Shown here: positions 35,044 through 43,358 of the stretch, one piece after another
How the letters are laid out: each line of letters opens with the position of its first letter
Numbering within the stretch: position 1 is the first letter of the stretch
DNA from: B30-G6 sp963701385
GTDB taxonomy: Bacteria; Desulfobacterota; Desulfobacteria; Desulfobacterales; B30-G6
Reading direction: 5' to 3'
NCBI GenBank assembly: GCA_963701385.1
Contig: CAVOZW010000027.1
Span: 310,001 to 374,000, forward strand
Length of the DNA: 64,000 nt
Notes under the pieces: generated by a model
The model's input: the letters and a program-made list of their open reading frames with translations, nothing else
Databases searched by the model: none
What the model was told of the DNA's origin: nothing
Position numbers and translations under genes: made by a program

Positions 35044-36450
35044 ATGAAAAGTATGAGAGATTTCATAGCACAAGGCGAGGAAAAGGGTCTTTGTAAACGG
35101 ATTTCAGCCCCAGTCGATTGGAACCTGGAGTTGTCGCACATTGCCAAACTGAACGAGGAGGCAAAGGGACCCGCATTGCTATTTGAAAACGTGAAGGACT
35201 ATGACACACCGGTCATCACCAGTGTGTGTACCACCACAGAAAGATTGGCCTTGATCATGGGCCTACCGTTGGCGTCCACCCTGGTGGATCTCTATAAAGC
35301 ATGGGCAAAACTGGGTGAGCATTTGCTGCCCCCCAAAGAAATAGATGCTGCAAAAGCGCCCTGCAAAGAAAACATTTTGACAGGCGACGATATCGACCTC
35401 TACAAGTTCCCAGTACCCCAATGGTATCCGTTGGATGGCGGTCGCTATATCGGAACGGCACATTTCATCATCACAAAGGATCCTGAATCCGGGTGGATCA
35501 ATCTGGGTACTTACCGAAGCCAGCTTCTGGGAAAAGACAAAATGGGCACCCAGTTTATCAAGGGCAAGCATGCCGATATCATGCTCAAGAAATACCAGGC
35601 TATGGGGAAACCCATGCCGGTTGCATCCGTTATTGGATGTGACCCCTTGTTGTTTATCATGGGTGCTGCCCGGGTATCTGCCTTTGTATCCGAGTACGAT
35701 GTGGCAGGTGCCCTTCGAGGAGAACCCGTGGAAGTGGTCAAAGGCGAAACCGTCGATCTGCCCATACCCGCCCATGCGGAAATCGTTATCGAAGGCGAGG
35801 TGGATGCCGATAAATTCATGCAAGAAGGGCCGTTTGGTGAATACACAGGCTACTATTCGGGCGTGGGAGCCGATCCGCGCAATTTTATCGATGTTAAATG
35901 TATCACCCACAGAAACAACCCTATTTTATGGGGAACCACTGTCGGCCGGGCCGTGACGGACACCCACATGACCATGGCGCTGTCCTACGGAGCAACCCTT
36001 TGGCAGCAGCTGTTGGCCATGAAAATCCCTGGCTTGAAGGCCGTTTACTGTCCACCCGAGGCATCGGGAAGGTTTTTGGCCATCATCTCCATGAAACAGA
36101 TGTATCCCGGGCATGCAGATCAGGTGCTCACGGCTGCTATTTCAACGGAAATGGGTGCTTACGGTCTGAAAACGGTCATCGTCGTCGACGAAGATATCGA
36201 TCCCTGGGATATTCCCAGGGTTCTGTATGCATTGAGCTTCAGATTCCAGCCCAACCGCAGCCAGGTAATCAAGAGAGGGCGTTCCACGCCGCTGGATCCG
36301 TCTCTACCCATCAATGCGAGAGAAATTACCGGTAGACTCTTGTTGGACGCCACCATCCCTTATGACTGGAAAGAAAAACCGATTCCCATTGTACTGGACC
36401 CGGAAATGGTAAAGAAAGTCAAGTCGCGATGGTCTGAATTGGGGCTATAA
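35044..36450 (+). CDS. UbiD-family prenyl-FMN (de)carboxylase, probable phenylphosphate carboxylase
   Basis: 468 aa. Family features: MRDFIAQGEEKGLCKRISAP, YPLDGGRYIGTAHFIITKDP, WINLGTYRSQLLGKDKMG, the prFMN/metal-site loop FMQEGPFGEYTGYYSGVGAD with its two glutamates, and RNFIDVKCITHRNNPILWGT. With phenylphosphate synthase upstream it should carboxylate phenylphosphate to 4-hydroxybenzoate. Thauera uses two UbiD-like subunits plus two small ones; only one UbiD is here, as reported for strict anaerobes such as Geobacter metallireducens. A UbiX and an LpdD-like gene downstream supply the cofactor. Family is certain, substrate inferred from context. Confidence 0.88.
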   Translation: MKSMRDFIAQGEEKGLCKRISAPVDWNLELSHIAKLNEEAKGPALLFENVKDYDTPVITSVCTTTERLALIMGLPLASTLVDLYKAWAKLGEHLLPPKEIDAAKAPCKENILTGDDIDLYKFPVPQWYPLDGGRYIGTAHFIITKDPESGWINLGTYRSQLLGKDKMGTQFIKGKHADIMLKKYQAMGKPMPVASVIGCDPLLFIMGAARVSAFVSEYDVAGALRGEPVEVVKGETVDLPIPAHAEIVIEGEVDADKFMQEGPFGEYTGYYSGVGADPRNFIDVKCITHRNNPILWGTTVGRAVTDTHMTMALSYGATLWQQLLAMKIPGLKAVYCPPEASGRFLAIISMKQMYPGHADQVLTAAISTEMGAYGLKTVIVVDEDIDPWDIPRVLYALSFRFQPNRSQVIKRGRSTPLDPSLPINAREITGRLLLDATIPYDWKEKPIPIVLDPEMVKKVKSRWSELGL

Positions 36451-36461
36451 CCACCAAATCG

Positions 36462-36488
36462 CGGTCGCGATGTGATACATCGCGACCG
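36462..36488 (+). repeat. intercistronic hairpin after the ubiD-like gene
   Basis: CGGTCGCGATGT and ACATCGCGACCG form a perfect 12-bp stem around GAT, 12 bp after the TAA. Related in style to the TCGC/GCGA hairpins that follow usp and smpB. No T run follows directly, so stabilisation of the upstream message is more likely than termination. Confidence 0.6.
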
Positions 36489-36633
36489 TGTCGTTTCTTG
36501 GCAAAAACGAGTACCTTTATACCTGCTGTTTCGAAATACAAACACCCGATTTGAGCGATTGTCGGTGCTGCCGCAGGTACAAGGAAGATGCTGACCCGCT
36601 AGCGTGAACCAGGCGGCGCGGCCAAGGAGATAG

Positions 36634-37155
36634 ATGATGCCCGATACCAGCATGATAGAAGGCAAAAAGGTTCTGGTAGTCGATGATGAACCGGACATTC
36701 TTGAAGTTTTGGAAGAGCTGCTGGATATGTGCCATGTGACGACAGCCTCGACCTTTGAGCAGGCTAAAACCATGTTGGAAACCCGAGCATTTGACGCCGC
36801 AATTCTCGATATCATGGGGGTAAACGGATATGGCCTGCTGGAAATTGCCAACCAAAAAAAGATCCCTGCAATTATGCTGACGGCGCATGCATTCTCTGCC
36901 GACAACCTGGTGAGAACCATCAAAGAGGGAGCCTACGCCTACGTTCCCAAGGAAGAGATCAGCCGGATCACCGAATTTCTTGCCGATGCCTTGACCGCCA
37001 AAAAAGAAGGCAAAAATCCCTGGCACGTCTGGGAAGAAAAGCTTCCTTCTTCTTATTTTGAAAAAAGATGGGGGGCGGCCTGGAAGAATTCGGACCGGGA
37101 ATTCTGGAACAACTTCAGGGAAAGCATTAAAACACGCGACAGCAAGAAGACCTAA
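36634..37155 (+). CDS. single-domain response regulator (receiver domain with a short C-terminal extension)
   Basis: 173 aa. CheY-like receiver: VLVVDDEPDILEVLEELLDM (acid pair), phospho-acceptor Asp in AILDIMGVNGYGLLEIA, IMLTAHAFSADNLVRTIKEG (Thr) and AYVPKEEISR (Lys). After residue 125 there is a 45-residue charged tail with several Trp (NPWHVWEEKLPSSYFEKRWG) but no DNA-binding domain. No kinase gene is nearby. Its place between the carboxylase and CoA-ligase genes of an aromatic operon is unusual and suggests phosphorylation-dependent control of an enzyme or kinase rather than DNA binding. Confidence 0.87.
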   Translation: MMPDTSMIEGKKVLVVDDEPDILEVLEELLDMCHVTTASTFEQAKTMLETRAFDAAILDIMGVNGYGLLEIANQKKIPAIMLTAHAFSADNLVRTIKEGAYAYVPKEEISRITEFLADALTAKKEGKNPWHVWEEKLPSSYFEKRWGAAWKNSDREFWNNFRESIKTRDSKKT

Positions 37156-37187
37156 CATATAGCTGAAACCTGAGAGGGAGGGTTCAA

Positions 37188-38846
37188 TTGAAACCGATTC
37201 GTTATCAAGAAAATATGATCAATGAATTTGTGAAAGATGGTTACTGGACAGAAGAGCTTTTCTATGACTTTTGGGCTAGAAATGCCCGCGAAATGGGAGA
37301 CCGGGAAGCGCTGGTTGACTCGAAGTATCGTTTGACGTGGGCAGAAGCCATAAAGTTGGTGGATGCCATGGCCATTTCCTGGGTGGAAATGGGAATCCCC
37401 AAACATTCGCGGGTCATCATTCAATCACCCAACAGCGTGTACGGCTTTCTGGCACGAATCGCCTGCGAAAGGGCCGGGCTCATTTCGCTTACAGTCTATC
37501 CATACCTTCGTCAGAGGGAATTGGAATATATGCTGGAAAAAACAGAGGCCCAGGCAGTCGTTATTCTCAACGTCTACAACAAATTCAATTATCTGGGAAT
37601 GTACACGGAGCTCCAAAAACAGTTTCCCCATTTGAAATACTTTTTTCTTTTCGACGATGAGGTTCCGGACGGCGCGCCCGCGGGTACCCATTCACTACCC
37701 ACGATGACCCAGGCCCGGGCGGAAAAACCGCTGGACGCATCCGTGCTGGCGGAACGCCGGTTGGACCCGTTCTGGAACATCGCTCTGCTTACGACGACAT
37801 CCGGTACCACCGGTATTCCCAAGCTCGTGGAGTGGCCCACCGCACCCCGTGTCTGCACCTCCAAAGGTAGATGTGCCATCTGGAAACTGCAGCGCGACGA
37901 CATCACCATGGCGATCGCTCCCCATGCCGGCGGAGCGGCTGGAACGCTGACCTATTTTGCCGCCCCGATTGCCGGAGCCAAAACCGTGATGCTGGAGGAG
38001 TTCTCCGGCGAAGGTGCGCTGGCTCTCATCGAAAAAGAGAAAGCCACGGCCATCGGTGTCGTTCCTACCCACCTGATACGGATGCTGGAAGCCGACGTCT
38101 CCAAGTACGACTTAAGTTCCCTCAGGTTTATCCGCTCAGCCGGTGGGTATTTGTCGCCCCAGGTGGCCGAAGAGGCTGAAAACGCCTTTCAGGCAAGCAT
38201 TACCAGCGATCTGGGAACCCAGGACAAAGGATCCGTGTCTGGATGCAGCGTAGAGGATTCTAAGGATCTTCGTCGAAGAACCGTCGGCCGCATGCTGCCG
38301 GGTAACAAGGTCAAACTGCTGGATAAGGACACCGGCAAGGAAGTGCTCGAAGGGGAACCCGGCGTACTCTGGTTCAGGGGCCCCCACGCCCCCGCCGGTT
38401 ATTTCAGAGATGAAGAACTCACCGCCACCGTGTTCGATAAAGACGGATGGACCACCACCGAAGACATCGTCAAGTTCGATCAGGGCTGTCTGTGGATTCT
38501 TGGGCGCGCCAAAGATATGATCATCCGCGGCGGCCAAAACATTTATCCGGCGGAAGTCGAGGGTCTGCTCAACGATCATCCTAAAGTCTCTTCCGTGGCG
38601 GTTGTGGGATATCCGGACCGGGAGATGGGCGAGCGCTGCTGTGCATACGTCATCCCCAGGCCCGGCGAGGATTTTTCCTTCGATGAAATGGTTTCTTTTC
38701 TCAAGAAAAAAAACATCGCCCTGTACAAGCTTCCGGAAAGATTGGAAGTGGTTTCGGAATTCCCGGCCGTCGGGGACTCGGGCAAAGTGAACAAGGAGAC
38801 CTTGAAGAAACAGATCAAGGCATTGATCGAGAAAGAACATAGCTAG
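37188..38846 (+). CDS. AMP-forming CoA ligase, probable 4-hydroxybenzoate/aryl-CoA ligase
   Basis: 552 aa ANL enzyme. A3 LTTTSGTTGIPKLVEWPTAP, A5 SDLGTQDKGS, A7 DGWTTTEDIVKFDQGCLWIL, A8 GRAKDMIIRGGQNIYPAEVE and the catalytic lysine in GDSGKVNKETLKKQ. It resembles the cyclohexanecarboxylate/dihydroxybenzoate (EntE-like) branch. In this operon it should activate the carboxylation product (4-hydroxybenzoate or similar) to its CoA thioester. RBS GGAGGG at 37173-37178. Its TAG stop touches the second MITE-like element. Confidence 0.85.
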   Translation: MKPIRYQENMINEFVKDGYWTEELFYDFWARNAREMGDREALVDSKYRLTWAEAIKLVDAMAISWVEMGIPKHSRVIIQSPNSVYGFLARIACERAGLISLTVYPYLRQRELEYMLEKTEAQAVVILNVYNKFNYLGMYTELQKQFPHLKYFFLFDDEVPDGAPAGTHSLPTMTQARAEKPLDASVLAERRLDPFWNIALLTTTSGTTGIPKLVEWPTAPRVCTSKGRCAIWKLQRDDITMAIAPHAGGAAGTLTYFAAPIAGAKTVMLEEFSGEGALALIEKEKATAIGVVPTHLIRMLEADVSKYDLSSLRFIRSAGGYLSPQVAEEAENAFQASITSDLGTQDKGSVSGCSVEDSKDLRRRTVGRMLPGNKVKLLDKDTGKEVLEGEPGVLWFRGPHAPAGYFRDEELTATVFDKDGWTTTEDIVKFDQGCLWILGRAKDMIIRGGQNIYPAEVEGLLNDHPKVSSVAVVGYPDREMGERCCAYVIPRPGEDFSFDEMVSFLKKKNIALYKLPERLEVVSEFPAVGDSGKVNKETLKKQIKALIEKEHS

Positions 38847-38931
38847 TGTCTGTCCAGAAATGAAAATTTTTGCGTGAGATCAAGGCGTCCAACGCCGATA
38901 TCGCGGAAAAAGACCATTTGTGGATGGGTAC
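38846..38931 (+). repeat. MITE-like element, copy 2 (complete, 86 bp)
   Basis: The ends GTGTCTGTCCAGAAATG and CATTTGTGGATGGGTAC are imperfect inverted repeats (12 of 17). The element is flanked by TA on both sides (AGCTA before, CTAAAT after), as expected for TA-targeting IS630/Tc1-type elements. Inside, CAAGGCGTCCAACGCCGATA and CGCGGAAAAAGACC are shared with the other copies. Confidence 0.72.
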
Positions 38932-38953
38932 TAAATAGGGTTCGGGTGCTAGG

Positions 38954-38977
38954 CTGTAAGCCGCTTACGGCTTACAG
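38954..38977. repeat. perfect palindrome CTGTAAGCCG / CGGCTTACAG
   Basis: Two 10-bp arms around CTTA, between the MITE-like element and the next gene. Similar GTAAGC-rich text is seen at 3105-3140. No T tract, so a terminator role is doubtful. Confidence 0.5.
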
Positions 38978-39042
38978 TTTATTGCCGCACCATGAACCCT
39001 TGGCCCCTTATAGAAATTGCACAACCCCGAGACACGAATGGC

Positions 39043-40254
39043 ATGCCAAAGCAGATCCTGATCATATCCACCCTGGACACCAAAGGGGTGGAAACGTTTT
39101 ACCTGAAGCAGCAAATCGAAGCCTTGGGACTCTCCGCCATCCTCATGGATCTGTCCATGCGCCCTGACGTTAAGCATTCGGCTGAAATAACCAATGCCCG
39201 GGTGGCTAAAGCAGGCGGAAGCAGCATCGAGGAAATCGGGCAATCCCGTGAACGATCCAGAATCACGAGAATCATGACGTCCGGGGCTTCCAAGCTAGCA
39301 AGGCAGTATCATGACGAAGGCAGAATTGACGGTGTAATCGCAATGGGCGGATCCACCGGCACCCTGATGGCATCCGAGGTGATGCGGTCCCTCCCTTTTG
39401 GCGTTCCCAAGCTAGTGATATCTTCTACGGCAGCACTTCCCGGTCTTTCCACCAGATACATCGGAACAGGGGATATTGCGCTGTTTCACTCGGTGATCGA
39501 AATCGCCGGTCTTTCTAATTTGTTAAAAAACGTGATGGACAGAGCGGCACACGCCATCGCCGCCATGGCCCATGATACAGTTACGTCTCTGGTTACGGGA
39601 GAGGGAAAAGCCATCGCCCTGACCATGCTGGGCCCCTGTGAAAAATGTGCCAGTATTGTGCGCATGGCTCTCGAAAAAAAAGGGTACCAGGTCATCGGTT
39701 TCTCAGCGGCCGGCATCGGTGACCGGGCCATGGAACAGATGATCGCCGAAGGGTTTTTCCAGGGTGTTGTCGACCTGGCGCCGGGTGGGGTTGGAGAGCA
39801 TCTTTTCGGTTTTATGCGCGATGCCGGTCCCCATCGCCTGGAAAATGCCGGCAGGATGGGCATTCCACTGATTGTGTCCACCTGCAGCGTCAACCACATG
39901 ACACCGTCAAAATCCAGATACCAGCCCGAATACCACCAGCGCCGAAAATATGACCTGGACAAATTTCGCACCTGGATACGATTGTCGCCGGAAGAGCTGC
40001 AAAGCGTTGCTGAAGCCTTTGCCGTAAAACTGAACAAAGCCGTCGGCCCGGTAAAGGTCCTGATACCTCAAAATGGATGGTCTTCGGTGGATGCGTCCGG
40101 CAACCCAACCCATGATCCACAAGAGGATCGACTGTTTGTGGAGGTTCTGCGAAACAACCTGCAACCGGAAATCGAAATCACGGAAGTCGATGCCAACATG
40201 GAAGATAGGGTGTTCGCTGAAGCCGTTGTTAAAGCGGCATTGGAAGTGTTTTAA
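39043..40254 (+). CDS. Tm-1-like (UPF0261) ATP-binding protein, paralogue 3
   Basis: 403 aa from ATG 39043 (MPKQILIISTLDTKGVETFY); an ATG at 38992 would add 17 residues that do not match the paralogues. Conserved blocks: VIAMGGSTGTLMASEVMRSL, PFGVPKLVISSTAALPGLST, IGTGDIALFHSVIEIAGLSN and FSAAGIGDRAMEQMIAEGFF. It differs from paralogues 1 and 2 at the ASRD site (AALPG). It is directly followed, one base later, by the LpdD-like gene, so it belongs to the UbiD/UbiX operon. A role in making or using the prenyl-FMN enzyme is conceivable but unproven. Confidence 0.86.
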   Translation: MPKQILIISTLDTKGVETFYLKQQIEALGLSAILMDLSMRPDVKHSAEITNARVAKAGGSSIEEIGQSRERSRITRIMTSGASKLARQYHDEGRIDGVIAMGGSTGTLMASEVMRSLPFGVPKLVISSTAALPGLSTRYIGTGDIALFHSVIEIAGLSNLLKNVMDRAAHAIAAMAHDTVTSLVTGEGKAIALTMLGPCEKCASIVRMALEKKGYQVIGFSAAGIGDRAMEQMIAEGFFQGVVDLAPGGVGEHLFGFMRDAGPHRLENAGRMGIPLIVSTCSVNHMTPSKSRYQPEYHQRRKYDLDKFRTWIRLSPEELQSVAEAFAVKLNKAVGPVKVLIPQNGWSSVDASGNPTHDPQEDRLFVEVLRNNLQPEIEITEVDANMEDRVFAEAVVKAALEVF

Positions 40255-40255
40255 C

Positions 40256-40648
40256 ATGACCGAGAAAACGTTTACGGTTCACACCAAAGAAGTTGAATAC
40301 GATATAAGCGCCGGCGTCAGGCTGATCGGCCAGGATGTGCTGGTTGCCATCTGGGGTGGGGAAAAACCGCACATCGGCGCCGTCGCCATGGCACAGCCGC
40401 GGCCGAGTCTAAAGGACCCCGATGTCACCAGTTCCACCGTCTCGGTCTTTGCCTATGTGGGACACAAAGAAGACGAATTGGCCAAAGCCACGGCAGAGAT
40501 CCTGGCTGCGGCACTCAACACCCGTGTGGTGGTTACCGCCGGCATCCATTGGGATAATTTGCCAAAAAAAGGCATTCGACAGATCATTCGCAACGCTGAA
40601 ATTCTGGTCGACATGATTCTAAAAAAAATAGCTGATATCAAACGCTGA
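40256..40648 (+). CDS. LpdD-like prenyl-flavin accessory protein
   Basis: 130 aa from ATG 40256. It resembles the small LpdD-type proteins that accompany UbiD/UbiX decarboxylases (for example gallate decarboxylase in lactobacilli): GGEKPHIGAVAMAQPRPSLK, SVFAYVGHKEDELAKATAEI and VVVTAGIHWDNLPKKGIRQI. Its position between a Tm-1-like gene and ubiX supports a role in handing prenyl-FMN to, or maturing, the carboxylase. The family match is from memory of motif layout, so moderately sure. Confidence 0.7.
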   Translation: MTEKTFTVHTKEVEYDISAGVRLIGQDVLVAIWGGEKPHIGAVAMAQPRPSLKDPDVTSSTVSVFAYVGHKEDELAKATAEILAAALNTRVVVTAGIHWDNLPKKGIRQIIRNAEILVDMILKKIADIKR

Positions 40649-40726
40649 ATTCGATCTAGAAATAAGGTCTAGACGCTATATTAAAAATAGGATTTTTGAG
40701 ATAGCTTCTAATAGAAAGAGGTCCCC

Positions 40727-41332
40727 ATGTCCAAACGAATCGTGATAGGCATATCCGGTGCAAGTGGTGTGACATACGGTGTCCGATTGCTCAGCTTGCT
40801 GAAAGAGAGCGATTATGAAACACACCTGATTCTATCCGAAGCCGCCAAACTCAATATCGAGATTGAGACAGACTACACACCCGATGCCGTTCAGGCCATG
40901 GCCAGCCATGTGTATGACCACAAGAATATGGCCGCTGCGCTGTCATCGGGATCTTTCTTAACCAACGGTATGGTGGTAATCCCCTGTACGATAAAGACCT
41001 TGTCCGGAATCGCCCACTCCTACAACGAGAACCTCCTCGTAAGAGCCGCCGATGTCACCTTGAAGGAAAAACGCAAACTGGTTTTGGTTGTAAGAGAAAC
41101 GCCGCTGCACGTTGGTCATCTGAGGCTCATGACATTGGCGGCGGAAATGGGAGCCCACATTCTGCCACCGGTCCCCTCTTTTTATCATCAACCCAAAACC
41201 ATCGAAGACATCGTCGATCAAACCATCGGTAAGGTATTCGACTACCTCGGTATCGCGCACCAGCTATTCAAACGCTGGGGTGAAAACGAGAACATTTCGA
41301 AGAATTCCGATACGTTTTTAAAAAAGCATTAA
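40727..41332 (+). CDS. UbiX-family flavin prenyltransferase
   Basis: 201 aa. Flavin-binding start KRIVIGISGASGVTYGVRLL, prenyl/FMN site SSGSFLTNGMVVIPCTIKTL, SGIAHSYNENLLVRAADVTL (the SxxNLxxRAAxVxLKE motif) and LVLVVRETPLHVGHLRLMTL. It makes prenyl-FMN, the cofactor needed by the UbiD-type carboxylase of the same operon. RBS AAAGAGG at 40717-40723. Confidence 0.93.
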   Translation: MSKRIVIGISGASGVTYGVRLLSLLKESDYETHLILSEAAKLNIEIETDYTPDAVQAMASHVYDHKNMAAALSSGSFLTNGMVVIPCTIKTLSGIAHSYNENLLVRAADVTLKEKRKLVLVVRETPLHVGHLRLMTLAAEMGAHILPPVPSFYHQPKTIEDIVDQTIGKVFDYLGIAHQLFKRWGENENISKNSDTFLKKH

Positions 41333-41417
41333 AATAGATCGAAAGGCCCCTCGCTAACTCCGGTTCAAGCAATCGCAATACGAACATCTTGATATTGGGC
41401 AAGAACCGGCGTTCCTC

Positions 41418-42113
41418 TCATTCAGCTCGCTCTGAAAACCCAGGGCTTCCGGCAATACCGGTTCGTTTGCGGGTGCGCGGGCCCGCAGCGCCGCCAGGCC
41501 GCCAGTCCCTCGCTTTTCGTACCTCATGGATCAAATGAAGTTTGTTCTGCCGCTGAAGCCTTTCATAGATCTGTCCCCACGCACAGGGCACGTCCGGATC
41601 GATTTCACAACTCTTGCCGTTGCTCCCCCCGCAAGGTCCGTTCAGCAGGCTCTTTGCACAACGGGCAAGCGGACAAATACCACCGGTGTAGGTCAGGAGA
41701 CAATCACCGCACCCCTGGCACATTTCCTGCCAGATACCCGGTTCAAACGAAGCACCGAGAAATGTGGTGTTTAAGGCCGGGATCACCGGTAAGGGATCAA
41801 ATGCATCGGCCAGGGTCTGCACACCAGCCCCGCAAGCCAGTGAGACAACAGCATCGGTCCCTTCAGGAAGATCGTGATAGGATTGGATGAGATCCAGTTC
41901 GCATTGCCTTAAAATGACATCGACGCTTATGGGTGACGGCTGGGTCCCCTGGTACACCTTACGGTTGAGCTCTTGAGCGAGCATTTGCACTTCACGGTCC
42001 CCACCCGAAAGACACACAGAAACACAGCTTCCACAACCGATGATCAATATTTTTTCATAACCCGAAATGGATTGTATAATCTCTTCAATAGGTTTGATAT
42101 CACCGACAATCAT
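41418..42113 (-). CDS. MetV-like (methylene-THF reductase C-terminal domain) iron-sulfur protein
   Basis: 231 aa. Cys-rich zinc/Fe-S protein: ILIIGCGSCVSVCLSGGDRE at the N-terminus, EMCQGCGDCLLTYTGGICPL and AKSLLNGPCGGSNGKSCEID, the hallmarks of MetV, the partner of MetF in acetogens and many anaerobes. Here no metF is adjacent; instead two ferredoxins lie upstream in the operon. It may link the ferredoxin pool to a flavoprotein encoded elsewhere. The C-terminus (after about residue 205) is a basic, low-complexity tail that may be an overextension. Confidence 0.82.
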   Translation of the reverse strand: MIVGDIKPIEEIIQSISGYEKILIIGCGSCVSVCLSGGDREVQMLAQELNRKVYQGTQPSPISVDVILRQCELDLIQSYHDLPEGTDAVVSLACGAGVQTLADAFDPLPVIPALNTTFLGASFEPGIWQEMCQGCGDCLLTYTGGICPLARCAKSLLNGPCGGSNGKSCEIDPDVPCAWGQIYERLQRQNKLHLIHEVRKARDWRPGGAAGPRTRKRTGIAGSPGFSERAE

Positions 42114-42122
42114 GACGTATCC

Positions 42123-42503
42123 TCATTTTTGTCCCATAAAGTGAGCCTTGACTTTGAGCGCAAGGGCCGGTTTATGGCGTTCGCAAACAGGTAATTCAGG
42201 TTTGCCCAAGGTTTCTGCGACCGTTTCTCTTAGGGCGGTGGTATAAACCGGCTCGCCACATACACTGCAGTGATCCAAATCAAGCGCGATGACATCGTCC
42301 CAGCGGTTATCGAGCATATGTTGAAATTCGACGGCCTCCTGAGGGCACACACGCCAGCAATTTCCGCAGCGCGAACATTTGGCCATGTTGTGTCGCAGTT
42401 TTCTCTTTTTGCCGTCATCCTGAACGTCGATGGCATTGGCGGGACAATTGTGTAAACAGGCCAGGCATCCGTTACATTTGCTGTTGACCTGGAAAAAGGG
42501 CAT
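42123..42503 (-). CDS. 2[4Fe-4S] ferredoxin-domain protein
   Basis: 126 aa. Two CxxCxxCxxxCP clusters: CNGCLACLHNCPANAIDVQD and CSRCGNCWRVCPQEAVEFQH, then a C-terminal extra pair (CSVCGEP...) that may bind metal. It ends ten bp from metV and starts two bases after the end of the next ferredoxin gene upstream, so the three are one operon. Electron carrier or small subunit of a larger redox complex. Confidence 0.88.
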   Translation of the reverse strand: MPFFQVNSKCNGCLACLHNCPANAIDVQDDGKKRKLRHNMAKCSRCGNCWRVCPQEAVEFQHMLDNRWDDVIALDLDHCSVCGEPVYTTALRETVAETLGKPELPVCERHKPALALKVKAHFMGQK

Positions 42504-42504
42504 T

Positions 42505-43092
42505 TTAGTACTTCCTCCTTAAGCTGGCGGAGCGGATGCACGCCGCTTGAAGTTGATCGGCATCTTCCCATATCAGCGCGCCGGGCTCGCAAAAATGAAC
42601 ACATTGCGGATTTCCATTACACAAATCGCACTTGAAAATCACCTGTCGAATTTCGTCGAAACCGATTGCGCCATAGGGGCAGGCGGCCATGCAAGTCCGG
42701 CAGGATACACATCGATCATAATCGACCACGACCCTTCCCCAATCGTCATTCCAAACCATCGCATCTTTGGGACACACGGCCATGCAAGGTGCGTCTGCAC
42801 ACTGTTGGCAACAGTTCGGTAAAAAGATAGCACCCGGGCGCCACTCGATAACACGAATACGAGATCGGGAAGTGTCTATGTCGCCCAGATGGTAAAGAGA
42901 ACAGGCGATTTCGCAGAGTCCGCACCCATTACACATCTGCGGATGAATGCCCATGACTCTCTGTGAGATATAACCATCTTCCGGTTGGGGGGCCAGCACG
43001 TTTGTGTCGCCGTTTCTCAGTCGCTCCACAATCTCTTCCGGGAGAATGTTTTTCGTTTCTTGAGCGCGCTTACAGATACCCGAGTTGATCAT
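42505..43092 (-). CDS. four-cluster ferredoxin (HycB/DmsB-like electron-transfer subunit)
   Basis: 195 aa with four Cys motifs: CNGCGLCEIACSLYHLGDID, CCQQCADAPCMAVCPKDAMV, CVSCRTCMAACPYGAIGFDE and KCDLCNGNPQCVHFCEPGAL. It is clearly a paralogue of the protein at 45627-46124, which is encoded next to the AOR gene on the other side of the divergent promoter. First gene of the minus-strand redox operon. Confidence 0.9.
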   Translation of the reverse strand: MINSGICKRAQETKNILPEEIVERLRNGDTNVLAPQPEDGYISQRVMGIHPQMCNGCGLCEIACSLYHLGDIDTSRSRIRVIEWRPGAIFLPNCCQQCADAPCMAVCPKDAMVWNDDWGRVVVDYDRCVSCRTCMAACPYGAIGFDEIRQVIFKCDLCNGNPQCVHFCEPGALIWEDADQLQAACIRSASLRRKY

Positions 43093-43159
43093 TGTTGATC
43101 CCCTGTTTCTTCATGGCTGGCCAATAGGGTTTTTCTCTTTTTGAACACGTGCGGTTTTT

Positions 43160-43320
43160 TCGTTCATTATAATGAACTAAATATGAATACACTCTACCGA
43201 CTAAGATGAATTCTTGTCAACCAAAAAATGATATATTACAGGCATTATATCAATTTTTTCCTTGACAGATAGAGCTATTTGCTAATATGAATAGGTTAAA
43301 ATAATTCATTAGGATGAACG
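43160..43320. promoter_or_regulatory. divergent promoter region with repeated ATGAA motifs
   Basis: ATGAA occurs in similar settings at least five times (AATGAAC, ATATGAATAC, AGATGAATTC, ATATGAATAG, GGATGAACG) in 160 bp, and ATGAAT/ATTCAT form an inverted repeat with an 11-bp spacer near 43286-43308. TTGACA (43262-43267) and TAATAT (43283-43288) could be a plus-strand promoter for the AOR operon, with a short 15-bp spacer. Confidence 0.45.
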
Positions 43321-43358
43321 ATAGGTTTATAGCGAAACAAACAAATGAGGAGTGCGCC

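Noticed and set aside
37188..38846. Benzoate-CoA ligase as a firm name
   Set aside because: Motifs show only the ANL superfamily; the substrate is inferred from the operon and cannot be fixed from sequence alone.
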